From Lingula anatina (Eukaryota > Brachiopoda > Lingulata > Lingulida > Lingulidae): a DNA stretch of 64,000 nt. The stretch covers positions 9,051 to 73,050 of the forward strand of contig NW_019776012.1 of assembly GCF_001039355.2 (NCBI RefSeq), in the 5' to 3' direction. Of this stretch, positions 13,992 to 26,816 are shown in pieces. A program made the translations under genes and the position numbers. The notes under the pieces are model-generated. The model did not search any database. It had not been told where the DNA came from and saw only the letters and a program-made list of their open reading frames with translations. How positions within the stretch are numbered: position 1 is the stretch's first letter; every line of letters starts with the position of its first letter.

Positions 13992-16900
13992 ATGTCTCTA
14001 CAGGACTTGGAAGATGCCAGTGGCTGTACCAGAGCGCAGCTGATTGAATGGGAAGGAGTGTATTTCCCCTGCTACCCCGACATTCGCAAGAATCTTGATA
14101 TTCTTCAGCAAATCCCTGTCCGTGACTCTGACACATTCCTGTGTGGTTTCCCCAAGTCAGGTACATGTACATTAATAAACCTACAAATATTGAACCCCCA
14201 TCTTCCGGGTTCTGTGTTCAACAAGGGGGTATGCCTTATATTCCAAGGGTTTATTGTTCTGAGGGTCCCATATTCCGTAGATGGTAGGAGCCAAGTTAAA
14301 AAATTGACCGCTGTTCTGAGGGTTCGATATTCCGGAGGTTAGAGGGCCTGATATTCCGAATGACTTTTAAATAGTCCAAGGGTCCGCTGTTCCGAAAGAT
14401 GATAGCTACACTTAAAGGCAGTATTATTACTTGCATGTGAAGAGAGGTGCTTTTAACTTACATGTTGCAACGTTTGCGTTAGTATATCGGGTATATAGAG
14501 CAATTCTTGATAGCAGTCTATACAATGCATGTTTAATTCCCAACTCCACTATGGCTTTGGAATAGCAGCCCTTTTGAGAAAAAACCTTTGGAGCAAAAGT
14601 CACTCAGATCAAAAACCTTCGGAGCAAAAGACCATCAGAATATAGATATGCACCCTTCAACGAGAGAGAGTGTGTGATTACCGTGTGATGGCAGGGTGGG
14701 GAAGCGTTACCCATTACCATGGCCACAGATTAATTATTTTTCTTTTTCTTTAGCATAAAACCCCCTCAATTCATGCACACATAAATTTCTTTTCTCTCTA
14801 TTAATTGATCTAGCTTGACACCTTTCTTAAATCTCCAAAATTGTGTTGATGTTGCAAAATTCATAGGTTAAATGGACCCGGTGTGACAGGAATGGTGGTC
14901 CTAGGAATGGAAACCCAGGGTCCCATATGCTTAGTACAGGTTAACGTTAGTTGGAGTATTGAGAAACAGACTACTGTTCCTAGTGGACTTCCATTCCTGT
15001 TCCATCGGTACTTGTATAAATATGTTGAATTTTGTGCCTGTTGGGAAAATTATTGAATGTGCATTGACATTCTCTTTAAGGCTGCCACTGGACACTGGAA
15101 GTGATGCACATGCTTATACAAGGCAAAACTGAATACTACCCCCTGTCACACTTTCCACTGGCAGGCCTAAGCCATGAATACCTGGAAACACAGTTGACGA
15201 CTCCTAGAATTCTGGCAGCCCATCTTCACCATAGACATGCTCCAAAGGATTTGCTCAACAATGCAAAAGTGATTTATATCATCAGAAACCCCAAAGATGT
15301 TGCTGTCTCACTGTACAACTTCTGCAAAACTTACCAATATGCAAAATTTAATGGGGAATGGAGTGATTTTCTCCCCATGTTTTTATCAGGGAAAGGTGAT
15401 TGAAAATGTAAACATTTGTATTTACCAGTTACAAATTGAGAGAAAAGAGATACTGATAGCAATGTTAGTTTCATCATACAAACTATAAAAGAACTTCAAA
15501 ATATTTGTTTACTTGCTGCAAAGTTTCTTGTTTTTTATATATATTTCAAAAGGTACTACATAGAAGTAGACTGTTTTTCTATTTAAATGAATTGAACCAT
15601 CTACTTAGTTAGGCTTTAGAGTGATTATTAATATTATTATTTTGCAGTAATATATGGTAACTGGTGGGAACATGTTTTAGGGTGGAAAGAAGCGGCTAAA
15701 AGTAACCCTAACATTCTCTTTGTGGCCTATGAAGACATGATACAGGTATGCATATTCTGTTTGAGTTAAACATGATAATAATGAATACGTTGTTTAACAT
15801 ATTTTGAAAAGATAGAATATTGTTTCTTTTACCATTTTGATTTACAATAGGACTATCATAAACATTTGTTTAATTTTCAAGAACCTTGAAGTGGAAGCAG
15901 GAAGAATAGCAGAACATCTCTGCTTACCTCGAAGTAGTCAGTTCTTAAAGGAAGTTGCTGACAAGTGCAATTTTCAATCAGTGAAAGATGCCAAGTCACA
16001 TACAAGATATACATTATTTATGAGAAAAGGCAAGTCTGCAAAATCTTCTCATTTGAAAAGGTGTAGATGTTTATTTAATCAACAAAGCAAAAATATCAAG
16101 GTTGTATTTATACAATGCAATACAAAATTAAATTAAGTGATTGTAAGGAGGTATCTTATGAAGGATATTGTCACCCTTTGCCCCAAACTTCTTATTTATT
16201 GTTTACATACATTCTTTTGGGTAATAAATAAATCTTCAGTGTTCTGTGACTAAATTAATTGACATTTACACATATTTAATCTTACGGATGATGTCATAAT
16301 TGTGATTTGGGGGTAAAAACTGATACATCAGTTTCTCAAATTTCTCTTTTACCTGAGCACCCATGATCATTGTTCTCCAAAACCCTGCCAGCAATTTTTT
16401 TGAAAGTCTAAGTTCAGATTTTATCATCGATAAAGCAAAATAATGCATTCACTTAATGAAAATCTGCAATTAGGTGCTCATAACTTTATAACAAAAACAT
16501 TTAAAGCAAAATGACGGCACAGGATTGTAGCCTATACACTCCTGGTCACCTCTGCCAATTTTCATGATAAAATCTTGTTCAGGGATGAAGTTATGCCCCA
16601 TACCGATTTCTATCTTGCCTCAAAATAGAAAGGTGTTAAAGCTTTGAGTTGCCTATGCTTATATATATTGCAACAAAAAATATAAATGCCAATATTTTAT
16701 ATTTTAAAGGGTTTTTTCATTGTTTTAAATCAGCACAAAGATAGATGCATCATTCAATAATTAGATTCGGGGAAAAACTCATTTTTGGTATCTGGATGAT
16801 AATAAAGGGTGACAATATCCCTTAGCTAATTATCCCGCAGTTTGGTTTTTGTTGCACGTTTTGTTTTCCTTGTTTTAAAATTGAAAATATTTTGATCCTC

Positions 16901-17015
16901 AGGTGTTGTGGGAGACTGGAAGAACTATTTCACTGTGGCCCAAAATGAAATGTTTGATAAAGTACATGAAGAATACATGAAGAATTCAGATATTCAAGTC
17001 AAATTTGAAATATAA
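13992..17015 (+). CDS. Cytosolic sulfotransferase (SULT family), complete
   Basis: Transfers sulfonate from PAPS to a small hydroxyl or amine acceptor in the cytosol; the substrate cannot be read from sequence. Coding exons: 13992-14160, 15081-15395, 15648-15745, 15882-16029, 16903-17015, giving 280 aa, near the family norm of about 285-300. The 5'-phosphosulfate loop FPKSGCHW is at about 53-60, the expected catalytic His at 104 in PRILAAHLH, the 3'-phosphate site RNPKDVAVS with R125 and S133, and the RKGVVGDWK signature at about 242-250, overlapping the dimerisation pattern KxxxTVxxxE. The fourth intron begins GC instead of GT (AAAAG then GCAAGT at 16030); reading across it restores the RKGVVGDW signature. 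The start ATG lies 28 bp after an acceptor. The gene converges with the ARM-like gene. I cannot assign it to a SULT subfamily. Confidence 0.95.
14190..14400. repeat. Short degenerate direct repeats (ttctgagggt..atattccg)
   Basis: Intron 1 of the sulfotransferase carries several loosely repeated words: ttctgagggtcccatattcc at about 14257, ttctgagggttcgatattcc at about 14314, then cctgatattccga and gtccgctgttccgaaag. The order is direct, not fold-back. It resembles the TTCGG-rich style of the element at 12138-12310 but is not the same sequence. It may be a degraded repeat of a related type. Confidence 0.55.
14580..14640. repeat. Two direct copies of a ~30-bp word
   Basis: aaaacctttggagcaaaag (about 14581) is followed directly by aaaaaccttcggagcaaaag (about 14610). 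The two are nearly identical and sit in intron 1 of the sulfotransferase. They again contain the CCTTCGG core seen in neighbouring repeats. Confidence 0.6.
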
Positions 17016-17645
17016 TTCTCCTACAAGGAATAATTATTCATTTAATTTAAATAACTGTAATATCAGATTTGAATTTTACTTTTGTTCTACTTAAATGCCA
17101 AAAGTACTTTCTTGCTGCTTTTTAGAACATTATATTGCCAATTTATTTCACTGGCATTTCCAGTCAAAGGTCTTGTGTTAGATTAATGTAGTAGAAATGC
17201 ATGCACACACATAATAATGATGATATGTAGACACCTTTATTCTTCAATTTTTAAATCATTGGTATATTTTGCTCAATTATTGCACTTATTAACACTTCTA
17301 GCAAAACAATATCTAAAAATGTCTTAAATGTAAATATAATTGCACTTCTTTTAAAGATATCGATATTTGTATATGGTTTAGCTATTTCAAAAAAGTTAAA
17401 TGTGTATCTGTTTTAAGATATGATTTTGTACTATCATATGGACGTTACATCACAAGCTATAATAACTAATGATCATCGCAGGATACAGGCACCTGCATAC
17501 AAATTTGCAAAGTAAAAATGTATGAGAACACATCAACTAAACATTTTTGTTTTAATCTGTTTGGAATCTTGGGATATTATTTTGAAATATTTTAAAATGT
17601 CATACAGTTTCATGAAGTTGAAAGAGCATATCAATGTTGTGGTTT
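17016..17645. other. Convergent 3' ends of sulfotransferase and ARM-like gene
   Basis: Only 630 bp separate the two stop codons. On the minus strand an AATAAA lies at 17236-17241, a plausible poly(A) signal for the ARM-like gene, inside the probable 3' UTR of the sulfotransferase. On the plus strand no AATAAA was seen until about 17797, so the two 3' UTRs may overlap antisense. No coding sequence was seen here. Confidence 0.5.
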
Positions 17646-20600
17646 CTATAAAACCTGATGCTGAGGTGAGATGTATGGCCTCTGGAATATTTGTGTTACT
17701 CTGTCTTGTTCCTGCCATTTTTGAAAAACCTGGCAATTAAAAAAAATTAATTCATAAAAATTCTCATTTAGGAAAAGATCAATACAATATATATCAATAA
17801 ACATATCTTTTATTGATTAATGTAGATTGTTGAATTACAGAGTTTTATTATGCAATTATTCCAAAGTACTTATCCCATCTGTGATTCAATAATTTTTCAC
17901 TATTGCCTCTGATGTAGCTCAAATTTAATTTAGCTAATACAGTAAGTATGAAACAATTACATTTTCAAAGATGTACATATCTATCTTGGACCTTACCTGA
18001 TCCCAAATGTCTGCTTTCTGAGGGTGCTGTGTACCTTTTTGTAACTGCTTGTACTTTTGCTTCTTCAGACCTGAGTAAGTGTGAAAATAAGATCAAATTA
18101 GAAAATAAAATACAGCAAGTACAAAAGTGAAATAAGACTGCACATTAGCATTTACAATATTCAAACATATTTGCACAGATAGTGATGGCATGCATACAGA
18201 ATTCAAAGAATTTGTATAGCAGGTTTAAAATAATTCCACTGTCCAAAAGTGTGTCCAATAAGCAAACTAACCAAAACAAATTAAGTTAATCAAAATTCAA
18301 CAAGACATTTAACTAATATTTTGGCATTCATCAACAAATGTGTGACAGAAACCAAGAAACAATCTGCCTCAGCGACTCTTTTTTTTTTGTAATTAATTGA
18401 CAGTACACAATGCACTGTTGATTGAAGATACAGAATATTCCTGTGCACTTCTACTGTACATGTAGCTGCAAGCGCTGTTGTGATCTCACTGATCCTATGC
18501 AATAAGTTGAACTGAAACAATATACTTGCCATGCGTAACAGACTTCAGTGTCTGCCCCACCTCATCTCTCAGTAATCCAGTGGTCCTCCTTGCCATTGAC
18601 ATCAGGAGAGTTGGACCCCCATGTGTATCAAATAACTGCCCAAGCCTGTCATCACTACTCACCAGCATCCTTGCCACTATCAATCCTTCAAAAAATAAGG
18701 ATAAAGTGAAATTTTCTATAGATATAAATCTCTTATAGAATCAATATTTATAATTTTTTTATGAAGATGTTATATGTAGTTTACAGTTTTAATAAAAGAA
18801 ATCACAAATTTCTCTTCCTTTAGACTAATAAGATATTTATATTTATTAAATGTTTGTTCAAAGTTATGATATAAATAATATACAGTAAATAAGAATTTAC
18901 TGGTATTTACCCATAACTTCCAGTAACTCATCATCATCATTTACCCTAAGGAAGTCGACCATTTTTTTCATCACCCCAAGATGAGAAAGTTGCATTAGTA
19001 TCCATGTCTACAAAAAAGTAGATTTACATATATATAAAGGTACAGCAGCCACTAGTGTAGAGAACCAAGAATTTAATAACGTCACAGTCTGACAAAGCTG
19101 TTTCAAATTAATTTCCATTGTGAATACACACACTTGTAAACTTATAACAGCCACTTTAGTTCTCCCTTAATACAGCCTTACATCTTCAAGTTCAACTAGG
19201 TCCTTCATAAAGAACACACATGTCTTCCTGACAGCCTTGTGCCTGCTTGTAAGACCTTGCACTATATAAGGTCCAATTTTCAACACTAGGCCCCTTTGGC
19301 ACTGCTGTACAACAGTTTGGGAAAGATCAAAACTTGGCTTCCATGAAATCGGTTGTTTCGGAGCTTGCCCTGCTTTGGGTGTTTCTGATAAAAAAAAAAT
19401 CATTTAAACACAATAAAACGTAATGGGATTCTGTTGACATCTCTGCTATGAAAAAGTCAAATTAGAAAGAATAAAATTATTCACATGTTATTCTATCTGA
19501 CAATAAAACAAAAACGTGTATGTGCAATATTATGAATAATATCTAGCTTTATGAAAAAAAAAAAAAAAGAAGAGAATTATGAAAAGAAAGTCCCAATATT
19601 ATGAATAGTATCTAGCTTTATGAAAAAAAATAAGAAGAGAGTTATGTGTGAGATAATACACTGTCACCCGAGCGATATATGCCATAACACCTCGAGCGTC
19701 AGCGAGAGGTGTTCATGGCATATATCGCGAGAGGGTGACAGTGTATTATCTGACATACATACCGAGAAAAAATACAGTCATTTCATCCTAAAACACCCCT
19801 AAAACCGAATAAAGTGACCCTATATCATGCTCTAGAGATGTTATATGAAATAAACTCGTCCACGTGCGCTGGTCACCTCCCACCAAATTCTTACGTAATG
19901 TCTGACCAATTTGGTCAATTTTTGCTAAATACTTGTCATGGACGTTCAACTGGCGTGAAAAGTATTAAATCAATCGTCGACACTGACCGTGCGCTTCTCA
20001 GCTGAGCCACACCTAGCTGGGCCTGCTGCAGAAGGCAAAACCTCTACTTTTAAGTGACATTTCTGATAAACAAGGAGTGTCGGACCGGAATATAGTCAAA
20101 CTAATTTTTCACAAATACAAAGGAGAAAGAAATTTACTTTTTGGTGATATTTCTGACAACGAGGCAGTTTCGGAATATAGTCAAAATCAGACGGATGTTT
20201 ATTACAAGTTCACGGGAGTAACAATTCTAGTTTTCTATTGTTATTTCTGACGACGAGGCGGTTACGGAATATAGTCAAAATCAAATGGATGTTTATTTCA
20301 AGTTCACGGGAGTAATAATTCTAGTTTTTATTGTTATTTCTGACGACGTGGCGGTTACGGAATATAGTCTAAAACAAACGGATGTTTATTTCAAGTCCAC
20401 AGGAGTAATAATTCTATGTTTTGGTGACATTTTTTTACTACGAGGCGGTTTCGGAATATGCATGTGCTGGTTTTCAGAGCATGGAGCATGCTACATGTAA
20501 TTACAAGTTCAAAGGGGGAAATATTTGATTTTTACCGATATATCTTATAAAGAGGAAGAATAAACAGCTTAAAAACAAAAGGTAAATAACACAACCCTCG

Positions 20601-23600
20601 TTAAAAAGTTATAGATTTACAAATAATTTGTATGCACGTGTGGCTGAAATGTAAACTAATTCCCGTTTTCAAACCATAGGCCTACCCATATGATAAGACT
20701 TAGTGTAATAAAGTTATAAATGAATGTTAAACATGAAATGTTTATGCTAATTTTTTAAGAGTGTGAGAGATTTTAAATTTGTCTACTGGTAGATATATGA
20801 CGCAAGCAACGTCACTATTCTCTTGATGCCAAGAAGGTCACATGATCAATCTGTCTTTGACTTCCAGCATTTAAGAGACCTCGACTGATTTAACCAAGAT
20901 GTAGTCGTGAAATTCTAGACTACATCGAGGTTAAATCCGAGTTTTCCGAGAGGCGCTACGCAGAAATGTCGAGTGAAGCGAGATATTTTTGGGTAGCGGC
21001 TCGAGGTTGCACTGGATCTTCACTGAAGCTTGTCTAAATGGACAGGCTTCAGTGATCATCATATCGCCACGGTCATATAACATCCCTAGGTATGTATGAA
21101 AAGAAAGTCCCAATGTACAAAATCACCTGTCATCATTACCGCCTTTGCACTTGATGGCCGTAGTTTTGCTGATGGTTCAATGAGTTTTGACAATGGAGAA
21201 AATGCAGCTCTTGGACCTAGTGCTTCTCTAACCATTTCAGCAACCTTAGATGACATCTGTTTTAGAGCTTTGTTCAGAACCACTTCTTGATCCTTGGGTG
21301 TTGTAGCTGACACAGGTCTAAACAATTTAAATAAAATCTTGTTTATAAACAGTGAAAAGATTAATTTTCAACTTGGTTCCAATACATTTCTCACTACGTT
21401 TTGAGGAAGCTGAAAAGCACTTCTTTATGTGTCTTAAAAAGGAAAAAAAACTTGTTGTCACATCAAGTCTGAATAACTAAAACACTGAAGTGCAGACAAA
21501 CTAGTTAAGGGCATATTTGAGAGGAAAGCTTGCCCAGTCCTAATATGTTCATACCTAGTTCTGGACATTCTGTCAGTTCTCTTATCTGTTGGTGGGTGAG
21601 GAAGATGTTTCTCTCCTAATGACTGTATCATGTACCTTAAGATATCTCCGACTGGTTCCTTGAATGATTATAAAATACAGATGTTCTGAATATAACTGCA
21701 AAATAATGTTTTCCCTTTTATTTCCCTTTTAAAATTGCAAAATTGAAATTATCATAACCTGGATATGTGAATGTAACGGAATAATTTTCATCATGCATAT
21801 GGTAACACATACAATAGTATAGTGTTTGTGCATATGGTATGCTATTGTTTTCATTATAGCAAATTTGTGTCAGATAAAATAAACTTTTAGATTGCGTAAC
21901 ACTACTTCAACCTACCAAAATTTCAACTTCATTTGCAATTAACCATGGTCCCACAGCTTCCAAACATCCCCTCTGAAATAACATTTTTCTAGTGTTCAAT
22001 CTCATCAAGTCCATCTCTCTTTTTATCCTCTCATTATACTCCTGCTCCAGTGTAACTAAGGGGTCTCTATGTAGAGTGCAGGAGAGAAAAGGGTTCTTAG
22101 GATCCCAAACTTTATCTGCAATGCTGGGTCTCTGCATTTTTCTCAGAGAATCTTTTGTTTTTTCTTTCAATCTGCCAAAAACATCCGCGGTTTGTTGTGG
22201 CGTCAGAGGCCTGGCTGTAGGACCTCTACTGGAAGGCCTGTTGGAAGTCACTGGAGCCCATGCTTGGGTTGGATATCCTGGGTCGTCAGCTCCAGCTTGT
22301 GCATTGTTCAGAAATCCTTTAGCTTTACAAGTGGCTTTTAATTTATGGTTGAGCATCTTAAGCTTTATCTCCTCTTCTATGCTGTTAAAACATGTTGTGG
22401 ATGAACATTCTGCAAAATGTTTAATTGCACAAATAAGGGATATAATAAGTCCTTGTTCACTCTCTTCATAAATTTCTTTAAAATTGCACCTTGGATTCAA
22501 GAGAAGAGATGATGTCTTTTTGATTCCTTGGACACTGTTCTTGCCTGGAGGTGTACCTTTGACTCTCACCCTGCTCTGTCCATTGGGAGACTGCCCATTA
22601 CTCTTTGGAGGGCTGCTATGATTAAGAACTTTTGGCTCTAAGAGCTTGGATGTATAGGCATAAAGTAAGTCTATGAGACACAACGCTCCAGATGCTATCA
22701 ATACTTTCACTACACTGTGGTTAACTTTCCTTTGCTTTTTCCTGAAATGTTTAACAGAATATTTTATCTTTCATTGCAGGCACTATGGTTGTTCTAAATT
22801 CAAAGATATCATAGTTACATTATTACTCATCTCTTTGTGTACAAGTACACATAAGGCAGCTGATACATACATAATTGACTTTCATCATATTTATAACTAA
22901 TTCTTTGTAAAATTTTGTAAAGTTTTATTTATACATTCTATATAAAGATGCATGTAAAATTTGGTATATGTTGGAAACATACTTAAAATCTCCCACATCT
23001 ACCACAGTGGGTTCTTCAGATGTGGTAGTCTTTGGTCTGTTTAGTGGAAACGTGGCCAAGTTAGCTATGATGTTGACATGATTCTGCACCAGCCCTACCA
23101 GAGTGGGATCTGTGTCTATGCAAGGCTTTAGAAGAACTGCTTGCACTTCTTTGTGAGGATCCATTTCTATTCGAGCTGAAATACAAAGAACAAAAGGCTT
23201 ACATTTTGTTATCATTTTAGATTTTGAATTATGTACACATAAAGCTTTATAAAGTTATTGCTTTATTCAGCATCAAAAATGTACTACAATATTATAAAAA
23301 TTAAATATTTTTTATATTCCACCTATTATTATTATTATTACCTTCTTTGCAAAGTAAATATAGAGAACACTTGGCCATTTGCTGAATTGCCTGGTTCACC
23401 TTGGCTGTAGTTTCTGTCTTCTGTTTAACAGGTTCAGGGGTGGTGGGCTTGGCCTGGGGAGCAGTAACATTGTCATCTAGCTCTGCAAGTTCTTCACTGT
23501 CACTGCGGAAATATTTATTCAGTTGCAGAAATGTTGATCTTAGGAGAGCGATTTTCTTTGTCGATGTTAAAGTTACCACCACTCTGCTTGCTGCCTCTCT

Positions 23601-26600
23601 TACTTTTCTGAAAATTCCAAATTCTTAATTTTATTTTCTAATTCAAAATCAATAATAGGGAAATATCACCTCAAAAAACAGAATATTCATAATCTAAATA
23701 AAAAAGTATTTGCTAGCTAACAATAAGAGCAAACCAACATCCATTTGCAATGGACCTGTTAGAAACATCACTATCATACTAGTAGGTATATACATTTTGC
23801 ATTATTTTATCTATTACAGGACTCACTGAGTCAATGTCCGTAAAGATGCCATTGTGCCTGGGGCATCTTACAAAACAAAATTTTATGTGCATAAACTTGG
23901 AGTGAGGTTTTTAATGAAGCCTGCTAAGCCCTAGGTTTTGAAGAATAAAAGGATGAATGTGAAAGACAATGCAAAAAAAAAAATCAAATGTTGTGTATGG
24001 GATTCAGTGCAATGTTTCCATACTTTTATAATTATGGGCTTATTAGTCCAATTATAGACTTATTAAGCATGTAAAATGTATAAGAATATTTACATTGAAC
24101 GGATGATTGTTCATTAACTTATCACTATCATTAAAAAGGAATTCATATTTTTTTCATTTTGACTGAATGGTTTTCATCTCACTGTCTTTTCAAATACAAA
24201 TATGAATGTACTTAACCATTTAGTAAAGTACTTTGAGATTTTTATGGAACGCTCCCCCCCCCCCAAAAAAAAAAAAAAAAAAAAAAAAGATTATTATCAC
24301 TATCAGAATCATTGTCATGAGCACTGCACAACTAACCTGCAATGAGATTCTGTCATGCTGCCCATTACAAATGGCACCATGTCATCCTCCAGGAATGCTG
24401 TTAGGCCATAGGAACTTTGACAAAGTGCATGCAGAAATAACAGGGCCTGTTTTTGGGAGCCACTGAAAGATTAAAAAAAAGCAGTAGAGGGTAAAATTAT
24501 ACGAGGATTTTCATTATAAAAAATTGTGTAATAAAAACTTTTTATCATTTGGCTTTCATAAAAAAATTATGTTTCATGCAATTATTAAAAAAAAGAAACT
24601 AAAAAAAAATTAATACAAGCCTAATACATTTTTGTACATGATGATATAATAAATATATACAGATAATATAATAAAATATTTCTAATATAGATAATATAAT
24701 AAAATATTTCTAAATGTCGCCTTCTTACCATGGTCCATTCCTTATCATGTGTGTACTAATGGGCAAAGCATCAGCATCAAGCACATGAGCACGAGTGTGA
24801 TCTGTGTGCAGCACCAGGTTGGACAAAATTTCTGGGAATAATTCCTATAATTATATATGCAACATTAATTGCATATTTATTTTAAGGGTTTTGAAATATG
24901 AGTTAAAACAAGATTTTTTATAACTTTTGAAGTAAATACTGATTTTTCATAAATACTGTTTTTTAGTAGCTCACAATAATGAATTTATCAACTTACACTG
25001 CTTTAAACTGCAATGCACTCAACATGAAACATTTAGTTCACTTGTACCCAATTGCAAGTACTAGCAGATTCACATGCCTCTAGAAGGATATTTGTACCTC
25101 TGGGTTACCAAATGAAATGCAAAAATTCACAAACCTCAGTTTCTAGGCTTAAATCTTTGGCTCCCATCACAAGTGGCATACCCTGGTCAATAAGCAATAT
25201 AGCCAAATGTCTGTATTTGACTAGGGCATTGACAGTACTCAGGGCAGCACAGATAACATGGTCAGGATATTCTGGGGTCAATTTTTTCAATACAGCAGTG
25301 AAGCCAGCAGTCACCATCATTTCCATCCACTGGTCAGACAAAGAAGTATGACCTACCAGCTTTCAAAAAGAAAAAAATTGAACTAATTAGCATTTTGGAT
25401 ATGTTAATTAATTTGTATGCAAAAAAAAAAAACTACTTGTGATACTAATCTGAACTCTAACAATGTCCTCTCCTTTCTCTTTCTTTTCAATGTTCAATAT
25501 GATAGCATTCCAATCATGACTGAAAAATAAACACTGATTGGAGAGAGTAATCTCAGAAAATTCAAATGAGCAAATTGTTTTTAATTCTTACTTTTTCCAC
25601 AACTAATAGAATTGCCTCGTGTAACTCCTCCATAGTTTGAAGTTCCAACCAATACAGCAAATTACCCATAAGACCCTGCTCCAGGAGTAGTTCTGCATTT
25701 TTCACTCTGTGACACACTTGTCTGATCGTCAGTAAAGCACCTTCTTTCACAGCCATTGAAACATCCTCATTAATGTATTCAAGAACCTAACACAAAGGCA
25801 GAAATAGTAGAATGCGTAAAAGAGAAAAATAACATTACTGTGGTATTTTATCTTATAGGCAGTAGTATACAATGTAAAAGACCCACTCCCCTATCATACT
25901 GCACTAGTACCAGAGAGCTTAAAATGTAAGATTAATGTCTTACCTCATTAAAACATTCATAAAGTTTTCACCACTTTTTGTGAACAAAATGTCTTAAAAT
26001 ACATACATAAATAATAACTGATATATAATTAATTTAAGTATTTTACCCATCAATAATATGTCATTACTTTATTTAACTCTGTTTGTGGCACATTTTCATC
26101 ACAATGATAGCTATTGGCAAGGTTCTTTATCACAGTGCTAGCATGCTGTACATGAACTCCTTTCTCTGCATAAACTCTCAGCATCTTTAATAGCTGTGGC
26201 AGTGTGAAATCTGAAAAAATATCAATGATTCAATAATGTTCTCTCAATTCCACTTAAGTCAAATTATAATTTGGTTATAATGAGCTACTGTATACCTGCA
26301 ATAACATGCACACTCACTCAATGTTAATAGCCAAAAGGCAATAGTTACGTGACTTTAAGGAAAATCAATACAGCTCCCAACTGTAAACTATCCTTAACCA
26401 TAACTAAGACAACTCTACATTTTGTTCAAACAGGTCTTTGATTTAGTAAAATCCAGTTCCAGTTTATGAGGGTTTGTAAAACATGATCTTTAAGCAATCC
26501 ACCATTTTTGGTAAAGATAACCTCATGTTTTAAGGTCCTTAAAATTCAATCTCACCATCCTCATCTGAGTTTTCAGAGCTGGAGTCATCACTTCTGCCAT

Positions 26601-26769
26601 CATCTTCATCATTGTAAATCTTAGCCTTCTCTCCAGAGAGATCCTGGGGCCTGATCTCACATGAGCACACTGTGTGAACCAGCTGTGGAACAGACTCAGT
26701 GATACCATTTAAATCTTCTAATCTTTGTAGTATGTCTGACAATTGTTCATGGTCCAAGTCTCTGTTGAG

Positions 26770-26816
<47 letters not shown>

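Larger units (their letters stand above)
19598..21094. mobile_element. Intronic insert with nested hairpins and flanking 20-bp direct repeats
   Basis: The 20-mer tatgaaaagaaagtcccaat occurs exactly at 19578-19597 and 21095-21114 and brackets about 1.5 kb in the ARM-like gene intron between exons 13 and 14. Inside are a long hairpin (19651-19751), a 94-bp tandem repeat (about 20043-20470), a second hairpin (20887-20906 with 20918-20937), and subterminal inverted pairs: catacatacc at 19754-19763 with ggtatgtatg at 21089-21098, and 19832-19848 with 21073-21089 (one mismatch). No transposase-like ORF is seen. The whole resembles a non-autonomous fold-back or composite element. The exact ends are uncertain, and 20 bp is long for a target-site duplication. 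Confidence 0.55.

Noticed and set aside
17533-17736. 67-codon minus-strand ORF (opening MPGFSKMAG)
   Set aside because: Wrong frame: the true last exon of the ARM-like gene (17646-17729) reads another frame here and ends at TAG 17646.
20043-20470. CRISPR-like array
   Set aside because: The units are contiguous with no unique spacers, and the sequence is from an animal genome.
20285-20500. 71-codon ORF over the 94-bp tandem repeat
   Set aside because: The open frame follows from repetition of a stop-free stretch; the period (93-94) does not hold a constant frame across all units.
22673-22900. 75-codon plus-strand ORF with hydrophobic stretches
   Set aside because: It runs antisense to the large exon of the ARM-like gene and into its intron; a shadow of real coding sequence.
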